Origin: Lepus europaeus
Lineage: Eukaryota > Chordata > Mammalia > Lagomorpha > Leporidae
Direction: 5' to 3'
Assembly (NCBI RefSeq): GCF_033115175.1
Contig: NC_084843.1
Span: forward strand, 60,428,474-60,492,473
Length of the DNA: 64,000 nucleotides
The position numbers were made by a program, and so were the translations under genes. The notes under the pieces are model-generated. The model had not been told where the DNA came from, did not search any database, and worked only from the letters and a program-made list of their open reading frames with translations. Within the stretch, counting starts at the first letter, position 1, and the number at the start of each line of letters is the position of its first letter. This document shows, piece after piece, positions 1-11,087 of this stretch.

Positions 1-684
1 AGCAGCCCGGGTGCCCCACATCCCTGCAGCAGGACCTGGGGCTCCGCGCCAGGCGCTTCCCCATGTGTTTCCTCTCCCCGCTTCGGAGGGGGATGGAGGA
101 GATCCTCTGCGAGAGGATAGCTAGGTCGTCACCCCCGAAAGCCAGCTCTTTTCTTGAATTTGTAAGCTACGGCGTCCGGCCACTGCGGCGTCCGGTCACC
201 TGTGGGCCTCTTTTGTTGTCCGTTTCTCCTCTGCTGTCTTCCTAGTGTGGCCGGTAACGTTTCCCGGTGGCGTCAGCGTGCGCGGTGGGTTGTGGAGGCT
301 CCGGGCCGAGCCGCCCCCTTGCAGGGAGGACTCCCTTCCCCTGTGGCAGGTGGCAGGGCAGGGGGTCGCTTTACCCCAGCCTGGGCCTGGGCTCCCTCAG
401 GGCTGGGCTGACGTCTTCCTACCACGCCGCCTGCTTCTGCCGCCGCTGGACTCCTGCAGCTCCCCCACCCCACCCCGGGGTCGGTGTCAATGCCCTGAGT
501 GGAACAGAAGCTCTCAGGAGGTTGCATTCACCCTAGGAGTTTTGCCCCTCAGCTCCTGGCTTCCCCGCTCTCCTGTGGCTCCACGCAGATCCAGAAGGGT
601 GCGTGTGTGTGTCCAGCCCTGTGAGTGTTCGAATCCCACAAGTTATTGCGTCCTGGCTGGGAGCAGTGCCCAGCTGGGATGTGA

Positions 685-810
685 ATCCCAGTTCACTATT
701 TCCTGGATGAATAACCTTGGGGTCCTGACTTCTCTCTTGGTCTCAGTCTCCTCATCTGTGGAATGGGTACCATGTCACCACGTCCTCCTTATCAGCTGGT
801 GACAAGAACT
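685..810 (+). mobile_element. MIR SINE fragment
   Basis: The MIR 3' half is visible: a degenerate core around 'aataaccttgggg' then CTCAGTCTCCTCATCTGTGG (741-761) and 'aatgggta'. It is old and diverged. Confidence 0.7.
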
Positions 811-1475
811 AATCAGCACGCTGCTTGCCACACAGGATGCCCTCAGCAAAGGCTGCTGCCCTCGTGGTGGAAGCTGACCTTGTGCTTGCTGTAAGGGAGA
901 CTCTGGACCCCTGGTCTGACTGAGGAGACTGAGTCAGTGCTGCCCCATGGCCCCAGCGTAGCATCAGCTGCCTCGTCCCTCCCCTCCTGCAGCCGTCGGC
1001 AGCCCCCTCCCGCTGTCACCCCCCTCGCTTCTCCCTGCGATGCCAGGATGGACAAGGCTTCCTCCTCCCAAGCCGGGCTGCCCACACCGCCTCTCTGGGG
1101 AACCCAGTGACCATGAGGGGGAACCAAGAGGCACCCGCTTGGCTACTGCCCCGCCCTTGCCGGTGGAGGCTGGTTTCCCCCATGGGAAGCCCCTCGCCCG
1201 CAGGAGGCCATCGCAGGAGCACTGGCCTGCAGAAAGCATTTGTCTTGGGCGCTTCCAGACGTGCAGGAAGAGTGAGCGTGTGCAGCGAGCAGCCCTGCCC
1301 CCCCCCCCGGGATTGTGCAGCCCACATTCCATTACGCTTCCTTTCCCATCGTCTGCCCCTGCCCCTCCCCGTCTGCCCATCAAACCCTCGTTCTTGGGTG
1401 CATTGGTTCACCGCACCTCTAGACGCTGCAGCGTGGGTGTGGCCACCTCACCTCACTTAGAAATGGAGAGCGGGG

Positions 1476-1805
1476 CCGGTGCCACAGCTCACTAGGCTAA
1501 TCCTCCGCCTTGCGGCACCGGCACACCGGGTTCTAGTCCCGGTCAGGGCACCGGATTCTGTCCTGGTTGCTCCTCTTCCAGGCCAGCTCTCTGCTGTGGC
1601 CTGGGAGTGCAGTGGAGGATGGCTCGAGTGCTTGGGCCCTGCACCCCATGGGAGACCAGGATAAACCCCTGGCTCCTGCCATGGGATCAGCACGGTGCGC
1701 CGGCTGCAGCGGCCATTGGAGGGTGAACCAATGGCAAAAGGAAGACCTTTCTCTCTGTCTCTCTCTCACTGTCCACTCTGTCCAAAAAAAAAAAAAAAAA
1801 AAAAA
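1476..1805 (+). mobile_element. C-repeat SINE (younger CSINE), full length
   Basis: The copy begins CCGGTGCCACAGCTCACTAG, carries the tRNA-like B-box region GGTTCTAGTCCCGG, continues with the 'ctcttccaggccagctctctgctg' body and ends in a long uninterrupted A tract. A perfect 17-bp target-site duplication AGAAATGGAGAGCGGGG flanks it (1459-1475 and 1806-1822), so the insertion is recent on the lagomorph timescale. Confidence 0.95.
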
Positions 1806-2338
1806 AGAAATGGAGAGCGGGGACTGCAGACTCAAGCTGCCCCCCCGGAACAGCTCTTTAAAGGCAGGCAGCCCACAAAGGGACAGAGGGGGTGCTCCCC
1901 GAGGGTCTCCCCTGCTGTGCTGGGGCCCAGGCCCTCTGGCGGCCGCCTGCAGGGAAGGGGTCTCTCGGCTTCCGCAGGCCCATTGCTCAGGCAGTCTGCC
2001 GAGCTCCACAGGACGGAGCTGAGTGTGCGACTTGAGACCAGAAGTCCAAGCAGGGAATGGGGGCTCCTGGAGGGAGGTGGGGGTCTCTTAGGAGAAGGCA
2101 TCTGTCTCCCTCCTGCCCTCCCCCCTTCCTTCCCGGTTGTTAACATACAAATTATTGGTTTTTCTTTTTATTCCCACATTTATTCTTGGGAATGTAATAC
2201 AGCATTTGTGGGAAATTACAAAGACCCCCAATGGAATCCGCACGTTCTCTCTCCCCCAGCCCTCTTGCCCTGCCACCCAGGTCTCCCTCCCACAGGGGTC
2301 CGTTTCTGGCTTCTCTCTAGTAGTCCCAGCACACCACA

Positions 2339-2720
2339 TATTGATGGTGGTGATGGTGATGGAGGTGATAGTGATGATGGTGCTGATGATGGAGGTGATG
2401 GTGATGGTGACGATGATGGTGGTGGTGATGGTGGGAATGACAAGGATGATGGTGGTGATGGTGATGATGGTGGTAATGATGGTGACCATGGTGATGAAGA
2501 TGGAGATGAGGATGATGGTGATGAGGATGGGGGTGAGGGTGGCGGTGATGGAGGTGATGGTGATGATGAGGATGATGGTGGTGATGATGGCAGGAATGAC
2601 GAGGATGATGGTGATGATGGAGGTGATGGTGATGATGGAGGTGATGGTGATGATGGAGGTGATGGTGATGGTGATGATGGTGATGGTGGCGATGACATAG
2701 TGATACTGGTGGTGATGACA
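2339..2720 (+). repeat. GAT/GGT trinucleotide low-complexity tract
   Basis: About 380 bp of imperfect triplet repeats (GATGGTGATGATGGAGGTGAT and variants). With almost no stop codons on either strand, it stays open in several frames, reading as Asp/Gly-rich or Met/Val-rich forwards and Ser/Pro-, Ile/Thr- or His-rich in reverse. No start context or splice signals suggest translation. Confidence 0.9.
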
Positions 2721-2727
2721 CTGCTAA

Positions 2728-2865
2728 TAACACTTACCCGGCGAGAGCTTGCTCACTGTGAGGTCCTAGCCCATGTATTTCACATGCATCGCCACATTTG
2801 ACCCTGTATGCCCCTTGGGTAGGCACCATGACCAGGGGAAGCTGAGGCGCAGAGCAAAGCTGCTC
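2728..2865 (-). mobile_element. MIR SINE fragment
   Basis: Antisense MIR order is seen: 'tgtatttcacatgcatcgcc', 'gggtaggcacc', then 'gaagctgaggcgcagagc'. It directly abuts the GAT/GGT tract. Confidence 0.6.
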
Positions 2866-3359
2866 TCAGGCCCACGCCGCTAGGGAAGCAGCTGGGATGT
2901 GCGCGCAGCAGGTCCGGCTGCTCTCGCGGGGCCTCGCTCTCCTCCTCCCAGCATTTCTGGGCACTGCTCTGTCTGGAAGGTCCCCCCAGTGCAGCAGGAG
3001 GCTGAGGAGGCGCTGGGCTCTGTCCCTGGAGGAAAACCAGACCACCTCCAGAGGCCTCCCTGCCTGTGGGGCCCGCCAGTCCTCAGGGGTCCCTTTAATC
3101 CCTGAGCAGGGGCCGCCCAGCGCTGTAGGAGGAAGGAGGCTGGGGCAGGCACAGAGCAGGCAGTGGGCTTTGCTGGGTGGCACAGCAAGGCTGCATCCAG
3201 CAGCAATGCCCCTTCCTGCTCCCTGCCCGGTCCTCTGCTGTCTCCCAACATCGGCCGGGCCTGGGGGGAGCTGTGTGCGGGGGAGGTGGGCGGGGCCAAG
3301 TGGGAAGGAGCAGAGTAAAATTCCTCACTGGGAACAAATCTCATTTTCAAGAAAGTCTT

Positions 3360-3600
3360 GACAAAATGAGGCATTAAATTACAATATTTCGGAGAGCGTC
3401 GTAATTCTATTGCCGACAGCCCTTCATCATGGCATCTGAAAGCTGGGGAAATACAGAACTCATTAGATTAAAATAAACCACCCACTGCTCCAAGCCAGGC
3501 TTATTTATCAATATCAATTTACTTACGATTTCTCTGGCCTGCAATTTGTTATTTTTAAGAATTATGATTTGTGTATTGCTCATACAGATGTAAAGGTTTT
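3360..3600. promoter_or_regulatory. AT-rich repeat-free island, candidate conserved element
   Basis: A sharp switch to AT-rich, non-repetitive sequence in a GC-rich intron. It contains several TAAT/ATTA cores (cattaaattacaat, cattagattaaaataaa, tatcaatatcaatttac). I see no SINE, MIR or L1 match. Composition of this kind is typical of conserved non-coding enhancers, but conservation cannot be tested here. Confidence 0.3.
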
Positions 3601-3830
3601 TTTTTTTCCCTTAAATTGAGTATTTTTAAAAAGATACCCTTGTCCTTAGTAAAGGTTACAAAGAGCCTTCTGGGGAGCGGGAGGGAGCAGTGGGTGAGGA
3701 AATGGAGGGAAAGCAGCCGGGGTGGAGGACAGTGAGACGGGTGGGAGGGGGCAGGTGGGGCAGATGGGGCAGATGGGGCAGAGCGAGCCGGGAGTCGTGG
3801 GAGGTCTTTGGTCTTCAAGAAGAGGCCTCT

Positions 3831-4152
3831 GGGGCAGGCGTGGCGTAGCGGGTACAACCACCACCTGAGATGCCGGCATCCCGTATGGGCATAGGTTCGA
3901 GTCCCGGCTGCTCCACTTCCGATCCAGCTTCCTGCTGATGGATTGGGAAAGCAGCAGAAGATGGCCCAAGTCCTTGATTCCTGCACCAAAACGAGAGACC
4001 CGGATGAAGCTCCTGGCTTCTGGCTTCAGCCTGGCCCAGCCTGGTCTTTGTAGCTGTTTGGGGAATGAGCCAGAGGATGGAAGATCTCGCTCTCTCCCTC
4101 CCCTCTCTGCCGCCTTGTCTCTGTCTCTCTCTAACTCTGTCTTCCAAAATAC
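3831..4152 (+). mobile_element. C-repeat SINE (older CSINE), full length
   Basis: The pol III promoter is clear: A-box-like TGGCGTAGCGGGT at 3840-3852 and B-box GGTTCGAGTCCCGG near 3894-3907. The body reads 'ctccacttccgatccagc' and ends in the CT-rich stretch plus 'cttccaaaata'. The tail runs straight into a TA microsatellite. Confidence 0.93.
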
Positions 4153-4240
4153 AGGATATATATATATATATATACATATATAATGTATATATATGTATAT
4201 ATATATAATGTATATGTGTGTGTGTGTATATATATATTTG
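4153..4240 (+). repeat. TA/TG microsatellite at a SINE tail
   Basis: Alternating (TA)n with TATATG interruptions and a short TGTGTG run, likely grown from the A-rich tail of the adjoining SINE. Long TA alternation is expected to be length-variable. Confidence 0.9.
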
Positions 4241-4569
4241 GCCTTGAATTCATTAAGAGGAAGAACAGTCTAGTCACCCAAGCTTTCCACAAGGTAGACC
4301 GTGTCCTGAGTAGCTAGTGAGCTTGCTGTCAGCAGGGTGTGCAAGTCAAAGTTGAAGTCTATGGAAGGAGAACAGCCAGGCGCAGCACCAGCTGCGGTCC
4401 CCTGCGTCTGTTGCTCAGTGGTTGCGTGACTCAGACCCGAGCAGTACGGGCTGGCGGTGGGCAGAGGAAAGGACCCTGGGTTGGACGTCAGTGACCCCCA
4501 TTGTGAACTCGTTGGCTCTGGCACTCCTGGTTCTGAGCAAGTCCGTGCCGTATGTTGCCACGGCAAGAG

Positions 4570-4720
4570 CTCTGCCCCTGGGTTCGAATCCTGCTGCCGC
4601 CAGTTATCGCTGTGACATCTCTGTCAATCACAGGCTCCCCTGAGCCTCAGTTTCTGCATCTGCAGAATGGGTCAGTGAGGCCCCCTACACAGGGTCTCCA
4701 TGGGCTTATCTGCCTTCGTG
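4570..4720 (+). mobile_element. MIR SINE fragment
   Basis: The tRNA-related part (gggttcgaatcctgctgccg) and the 3' motif (TGAGCCTCAGTTTCTGCATC at 4641-4660, then 'tgcagaatggg') are in the right order. A second antisense MIR-like scrap (ccatttcacagatggga) follows at about 4731-4760. Confidence 0.75.
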
Positions 4721-5396
4721 ACACTAGACCCCCATTTCACAGATGGGAGGGTGGAGGCTGAGAGAGGGGAAGGGTTAGCATGCTCGTCCGCCTCCCCGCA
4801 GCCCCGGGCCCCGATCCTGACTCCATTTCCTGGACGGCTCCCCGGCTGTGTGTGTGGAGGGGGCCGAGCAGAGGGAAGAAGATTCCCGGGGTCTTGGGAG
4901 AACTTGTGCGTTCTCTCTAGGAGCAGGGATGTGCCCGGGTCGCCCCGTCCCACTCCCTCCTTTCCGCTTGCTCTCCTGCAACATCACCGCCAGCGCTGAA
5001 CCCCTTCCCGGGAAGGCGGCCCCGCGTCAGGCTCTGGGTGAATAAGGCAGGACCCTGACTCTCCCGCCCCAGAGGGTTGAAAGTCCCTTGAAGAAGACAG
5101 GTGTGCGCTCACCCCCACGCATGCGCACACACTGCACAGGGGCTCAGGCAGGACAGTCTGGGTGTCGGGACCCCAGCAGGGCAGAGGGAATCATGCCACC
5201 ACCTTGTTGGTGGAATCAGGGCAGACTTCTGGGAGGAGGTGACGGCCAAGTCCTGTCAAAGGTGGAGAAGGGACTTGCTGTGGATTTTGTGTACCTGCGG
5301 ACCTGGGCTTAGTGATACCTCAGTGACCGGTTGTGCATTTCAGCCAAGGCTGGGCTCAAAATCACACCCTGTCCCAGGCTCTGGGTCAATCCTTTT

Positions 5397-5704
5397 ACTT
5401 AGTAAAATTTTTATTTATTATTGTGTGTATTTGAAAGGCAGAGGGACAGAGAGAAAGCTTCCATTTACCGGTTCACTTCCCAAATGCCTACAACAGCTGG
5501 AGCCGGGCCAGGCCGAAGCTAGGAGCAGGGGACTCGATCTGGGTCTCTCTTGTGGGTGGCAGGGACCCAAGTACTTAAGCCATCACCCGCTGCCTCCCAG
5601 GTGTACGTTAGCAGGAAGCTGGAATCGGGAGCAGAGCTGGACTTGAACCCAGGCCTTCTGATACAGCAAGCAACCGTCTTAACCACTAGGCTAAACAGCC
5701 ACCC
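5397..5704 (-). mobile_element. C-repeat SINE (old subtype)
   Basis: Antisense copy: 'tttgaaaggcagag', 'ggttcacttcccaaatgcc', 'gggtggcagggacccaagta', 'aaccactaggctaaacagcc'. The 'cctgctgcctcccaggtg' segment marks the older C-repeat type. It is diverged, without a clear target-site duplication. Confidence 0.85.
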
Positions 5705-7711
5705 GTAAAGCCCAGTATTTCTAGTTCCATCAGTCATACGGGGACGCAACCCCTGTGAGATCTTGGGGCCTGCCTCGTCCCCTCCCTGAGATTCAGTTTT
5801 AGCATTCCTGCCTCCAAGTGGCCAGGGAGGCGGCTGGTACTCCACCAGCGGGTGGGAGGGGCCACTCGGTCTACCTTGGAGCTCGCAGTCCTGGAGGGGA
5901 GCAGGCTCGGGGAGAGCATGGCAAGGATGGCATTGGGTGTGACGGCGCTGTCTGGAGAGCTGGGCAGGAGCTATGGGGGCCGGAGGTGGGGCAAGGCAGG
6001 GGGCACCTGCACGGACCGGGCGTGCCTGTGTGCCCTGCTCCTTTTCAGGCTCAGCTCACAAGTCAACCCCCATAGGTGCTCTTGTCTCAGCTCAGAGAGG
6101 AAACCTAGGCCGCGCAGGGATTTGAACCCACATCGATTGCTCCCACCTCCGATGGCTCCCATGGGCGAATTGTCCCTTTCTCGCCCCATCTACCACAGTA
6201 AGAGACCTGGGAGCATCCGGGTCTTCACTGAGCTCTGAGTGAAGGGCCCACACTCCTTCCTTCTCAGCCCCTACCCGGCACCCCTGTCCTGCTGCAAGCT
6301 GGGATGTTAATAGGCGCACAAACCATGCACGCAGAGTCTCACCCAACTATGTGGGGAGGAAGCAGCTGTGACAGGCAATCTGGAAATGATTTATCACTTA
6401 GCTCACAGGGAAACGCCCCACTTACTGTTAGAACCCTGCTCTGTCTCCTCCGCCTCCTTGGAGTGGGGCACAGCCTGCCAGCAGGAGGCCATGCCCCCGG
6501 TCACCTGGCCGACAGCACCTGCTCCAGTGGTTGGTGGGCCTTGTGTCCACGTTGCCACCTCAGGCTGTTTCCGCTGGAAGGGACCTCATTCACTCCTTTG
6601 TTTATTCAGGCAAGCATGCATTTATTAACTGCTTACTGTATACCTACTGCACGCCCGGCTGTGGCTGGTTCTGAGGAGCATGTAGCCGGTCCACGAAACT
6701 GTCACACAAACTAGAGCTCACCCTTAATGGCAAATGCATTAAGGCACCTGGGTCACATATTTGGGACCCGAGCCCCAGGACGGAAGAACTGTGTCTGCTG
6801 GGCACTGAGTCCCCATGGCCAGGTTGCAGGCAGGGCCCGAGCCGCATGCAGAGCTGTGATGTCCTAGTTGTATGTCGCAGACGACTCAGGTCTGGAAGTT
6901 CCCCAGCTGAGTCCCAGCACCTGAGTGAGGGCTCCGATTTGTGCCCCGGGACCAGAAGGAGGGGTGCATGCTGGAGAGAGTCATGGGAGGGACCCTGGAG
7001 GCGGTGAGGGCGGAGAGTGGAAGGGAGGATGGATGGAGACAGAGAGAGACAGGGCGACAGGGACTGAATGGTTTCTCCCAGGTCACCAGATTGCTGTGTG
7101 GGAGTGAGGAGCCAGGAGGGGCCTTTGCCTGGGGCCCGCCATGCCCAGCTGCCCTGGCTGGGGCCTTAGAGCTCTCGCACGGGGAGTCCCCAGCAACCTG
7201 GCACTGGCCTGGTCCTCGAGTTGCCTTCACCCCTGCAGGCCCTGGGGTCCTGTGTCGGGGGGAGGCACTGTTCAGATAGGAGGCCCTGACTACTGCCAAC
7301 TTCCTGGCTGACCCTGAGTGGCACACACACGCCCTCTCAGTGCTCAGTTTGCCCACCTGTGGCCTGCATCTAACGTCCACATGTCTGAAGTCCACATGTC
7401 TGGGTTTGCAGTCACATTTACAGAGAGCCTCTGTGGGGCTCAAGTCCCCAGAGAGATGGTCTCCTGGCAGCTGCCTGGAGTTGGGGGCCATGACCCAGGG
7501 CCCAAGATGGAAACTGTGGGTCCCCAGGACTCCCTTGGGGCAGATGTTGGGGGATGAGAGGAGGGAGGGCAGAGGAGAGAAGGACATGAACTCCTCCAGG
7601 GCTCGTTCTTGGGGAGGGCATGAATTAGCTGGTGGGGGTTGAACAGGTGGCCGCTAGGAGTGGTCTTGGTCCAGCCCATGGTTATCTAGACTGATTGCAC
7701 AATCTCTTTTT

Positions 7712-8039
7712 TTTAAATTAAAGATTTATTTGTTTATTTGAAAGGCAGAGTTACAGAGAGGCAGAGGCAGAGAGAGAGAAAGGTCTTCCATCTGCTGATT
7801 CACCCCTCTAATGGCTGCAACAGCTGGATCTGGGCTCATCGAAAGCCAGGAGCCAGGAGCTTCTTCTGAGTTCCCCATGTGGGTGCAGGGGCCCAAGGAC
7901 TTGGGCCATCTTCTGCTTTGCTAGGCCATAGCAGAGAGCTGGATCAGAAGTGGAGAAGCTGGGACTGGAACCGGCACCCATATGGGATGCTGACACTGTA
8001 GGTGGTGGCTTTTACCCACTATGCCACAGCACCGGCCCA
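7712..8039 (-). mobile_element. C-repeat SINE (older CSINE), full length
   Basis: Starts with T-rich 'ttttttttaaattaaagattta' and ends 'ccactatgccacagcaccggccc'. All body blocks are present. Confidence 0.93.
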
Positions 8040-8267
8040 GCACAGTCAGTCTTGAGCACATGGTCTTGACTTGGGGCCAGTGTGGAGTCAGCATGTGCGA
8101 GGCTCACAAGGGCAGGGCTGGGCTTACTTGAAGTACCAAGTCCACCTGCCACTCTCAGAGTGTCCAGGGCTTTTTGAGGACCACCCAGCAGGTGCACAGG
8201 GGACAAGCCTAGGACTAGGATCTCCAATTCCATCCCTGGCTCTCGGACTGAAGATCTGAAGACAGGG

Positions 8268-8460
8268 CAAGCAGCCCCTCGGGCCTCATTTTCTTGCTAT
8301 TTTGAGTTCGTGTCTTATATATGGAGTGAGGTAGGGGTCCCATTTCACTCTTTTGCCAGTGGCCGTCCAGTACCATTTGTTGAAAAGACCGCCTCTTTCT
8401 CCCCCCTAGTTGAATGCTCTTCACACACTCGTTGAACTTCTTGACTATAGACACTCAGAA
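8268..8460 (-). mobile_element. Old L1 fragment
   Basis: Resembles antisense mammalian L1 sequence: 'tgaggtaggggtcccatttc', 'actcttttgccagtggccgtc', 'taccatttgttgaaaagacc'. Strongly diverged and short. Confidence 0.65.
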
Positions 8461-8499
8461 CCACCTTGTCATAATTACTGCACTTCCAAATGGGATATT

Positions 8500-8640
8500 T
8501 GTTACTTTATTTAAATGCTGCGAATAAAATTCAGGTAGATAGCTTAGAAAAACACAGAAAAGCACTAAGTATAAAAATCGCCAGTCATTGTGCTACTCAA
8601 AGATACAATGAAGACACCTAAAGACACAGACGCAAGGTCT
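8500..8640. mobile_element. Possible ancient LINE-type fragment
   Basis: A-rich sequence (aaaaacacagaaaagcacta, 'aaaaatcgcc') resembles a segment at about 15825-15890 (tagaaaagcagaaagtaggt, 'gaaaatcacccc'). The pair suggests two copies of one old interspersed element; the family is uncertain. Confidence 0.35.
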
Positions 8641-9614
8641 CTGTATGATTTGTGAAGACTCCCAGCCTGAGTTTCCCTGTGTAACGATTTGCCATGAAGG
8701 CTTTTCCTTGTCAACAAACGTTCTCTGGGAACGTGGTTTGCCGCAGCTGCCACCTCATCACCATGTGGGTGCACGTGCTGTCCTCATGTCCGCTTCGACC
8801 GCCGAGTATGGAGTCGTCTGGGTTTTCTGGTCCATACAGCGCCGTGCCGTGTGTCTGCCCCTTCCCGGTGGGAAGATTCCTGTTGGAGGAATCTGAATCC
8901 AAGGGTGTGGCGGTTTCTCTGGCTGTGGTTTTACCGGACTAAGCGGCCTTGCAGAAATTGCAGCCAGTTTATGGCAGAGGTTTTCGGGAAGAATTGCTCT
9001 TGGATAGGTGGAGGCCATCTGTGACCTGCAGCGTTCCCTCCTGCCAGCGTGTCCCATCCTTCCAAAGGTGGGCAAAGGGCGGGAGAGAGATGGCAGTGTG
9101 CGTGATCAGGAGGAGCCCACCCTTCCAGCCCCTCCCCGCCAGGCTCCTCCTCCTTGGCCAGCCCCTGGCTGGGGGTCTGGGACCCGCCGCCTCCCCGTGA
9201 CCAAACCAAAGGTGAGGGGAGACAGATGGCCAGCGAGAAGGTTGATGGTGCCCGCTGAGGGCGCCGAGAGCCATGGGAGCCAGCGCAGGGTGTGGAGAGA
9301 ACAAACTGGGCTGGGGGGGAGCTGGCTGGGGAGGGTCTCGCTGAGAAGCGGACAGTGTGGCTGAGATAGAATGGAGCAGGGTCGAGGAGGAGCCCCAGGG
9401 GACAGCCAGCGTGCTGGCCGGGCTGGCTGGCAGCTGGCGCACCTGTGAGTGCATTCCCACGGGGCTGGCCCCTGCTGTGACGTTTCTCCTGTGGGACAGG
9501 GGAACAGTGTTCGCCGTGGTAACCCGAGATGCGCTGGAGACTTTATATTGTGTTCTGTGTCGTGGCAGAGCACACACAGCACAGGGTTGACCTTTCGACT
9601 CCCGCAAACCGTCA

Positions 9615-9909
9615 GCTCCGCAGCACTAGGGCAGTCGTCTTGTGCGACCCCCAGCCCCTGCCTTCTCTGTGGTTCTTTTCATCCTGTGAAACGGAAACTG
9701 CCTGGTAAACATAGCTCCCCCACCCCGCCCTCCCCCAGCCCCCGGCAGCCACTGTTTCGCTCTCTGCCTGCAGAGTTGACTATTCCAAGCCCCTTAGCTA
9801 AGTGCAGTCATACGCTATTTGCCCTGTGGTGTCTGCCTTATTTCACTGATGCATAATGTTTTCAAAGGGCATGCATGTGGTAGCACGTGCAGAAGTTCCT
9901 ACTGTCAAA
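9615..9909 (-). mobile_element. Old L1 fragment, left part (interrupted)
   Basis: Antisense L1 motifs in order: 'cccagcccctgcc', 'cccccggcagccactgtttc', 'gttgactattcc', 'agtcatacgctatttgccct', 'gatgcataatgttttcaaag'. It stops at a SINE target site and resumes near 11090. Confidence 0.75.
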
Positions 9910-9910
9910 C

Positions 9911-10245
9911 TTTTTTTTTTTTTAAAGATTTATTTATTTATTTGAAAGGCAGAGTTACAGAGAGGCAGAAGCAGAGAGAGAGAGAGGACTTCCATCCGCT
10001 GGTTCACTCCCCAGATGACTGCAACAGCTGGAGCTGAGCTTATCCTAAGCCAGGAGCCAGGAGCTTCTTCTGGGTCTCCCATGCAGGTGCAGGGGCCCAA
10101 GGACTTGTTCCATCTTCCACTGCTTTCCCAGGCCATGGCAGAGAGCTGGATCGGAAGTGGAGCAGCCGGGACTCAAACTGGTGTCCACATGGAATGCCAG
10201 CACTGGAGACAGTGGTTTTACCCACTACGCCACAGTGCTGGCCCC
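9911..10245 (-). mobile_element. C-repeat SINE (older CSINE) inside L1
   Basis: Full-length antisense copy from the T tract to 'cccactacgccacagtgctggcccc'. It is flanked by a 10-bp duplication with one mismatch: ACTGTCAAAC (9901-9910) and ACTGTTAAAC (10246-10255). Confidence 0.94.
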
Positions 10246-10275
10246 ACTGTTAAACTTTTTTTTTTTTTTAATTCA

Positions 10276-10594
10276 GGAGCCAGAGCTGTGGTGCAATAGG
10301 TTAAGCCTCCTCCTAGCATCCCTTAAGGGTGCTGGTCATAGTCCCAGCTGCCCCTCTTCTGATCCAGCTCTCTGCTATGGCCTCAGAAAGCAGTTCAAGA
10401 TGGCCCAAGCATTTGGACCCCTGCACTCATGTGGGGGACCTGAAAGAAGCTCCTGGCTCCTGGCTCTGGATCGGTGCAGCTCCGGCTGTTGCAACCTTTT
10501 GGGGATTGAACCAGCAGATGGAAGATTCTATCTCTGTCTCTACCTCTCACTGTCTGTAACTCTGTCAAATAAATAAATAAAAAACAATCTTTAA
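10276..10594 (+). mobile_element. C-repeat SINE (older CSINE)
   Basis: Sense copy from 'gagccagagctgtggtgcaa' to '(aaat)n ... ctttaaaaaaa'. It sits head-to-head with the antisense copy at 9911-10245, separated by about 30 bp. Confidence 0.93.
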
Positions 10595-10608
10595 AAAAAT
10601 TCTGAGAG

Positions 10609-10910
10609 GGGCTGGCACCTTGGCTCACTTGGTTAATTCTCTGCCTGCGGCGCCGGCATCCCATATAGGTACCGGGTTCTAGTCCTGGTTGCTCCTCTTC
10701 CAGTCCAGCTCTCTGCTGTGGCCTGGGAGGGCAGTGGAGGATGGCCCAAGTGCTTGGGCGCCTGCACCTGTGTGGGAGACCAGGAAGAAGCACCTGGCTC
10801 CTGGCTTTGGATTGGTATAGCTCTCGCCATAGTGGCCATTTCGGGGGTGAACCAACAGAAGGAAGACCTTTCTCTCTCTCTCACTGTCTATCTCTATCTG
10901 TCGAATAAAA
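10609..10910 (+). mobile_element. C-repeat SINE (younger CSINE)
   Basis: Begins GGGCTGGCACCTTGGCTCAC, carries 'gggttctagtcctgg' and ends in an A tail. Flanked by AAAAATTCTGAGAG (10595-10608 and 10911-10924), so it was inserted into the tail of the previous SINE. Confidence 0.93.
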
Positions 10911-10924
10911 AAAAATTCTGAGAG

Positions 10925-11067
10925 AGAGAGGTGTCCTATCCACTAGTTCACTCCTCAAATTTCCCCAAATGTTTGCAACAGCTGCGGCAGGGCCACGGCC
11001 AAAGCCGGGAGCTGGAAATTCAATCCAGGGTCCCACGTGGAGGGCAGGAACCTGCTTCTCAGGGCTT
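10925..11067 (-). mobile_element. Truncated C-repeat SINE
   Basis: Antisense remnant: 'cctatccactagttcactcc', 'gcaacagctgcggcagggcc', 'caatccagggtcccacgtgg'. The tRNA-related end is missing. Confidence 0.7.
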
Positions 11068-11087
11068 GCTCTCGCGCCCTGCGCCTC

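Noticed and set aside
1783..1806. Poly-A as sign of a processed pseudogene
   Set aside because: The A tract is the tail of a CSINE with its own target-site duplication; no cDNA-like sequence precedes it.
1695..2801. 368-residue frame ending in an Asp/Gly-rich domain, and His-rich/Ser-Pro-rich reverse frames
   Set aside because: The frame runs through a SINE A tail (poly-Lys) and the GAT/GGT tract; low complexity explains it.
3840..3907. tRNA-like A box and B box
   Set aside because: They belong to the C-repeat SINE, which is tRNA-derived; no cloverleaf or anticodon arm of a working tRNA gene is kept. The same applies to the other SINE copies.
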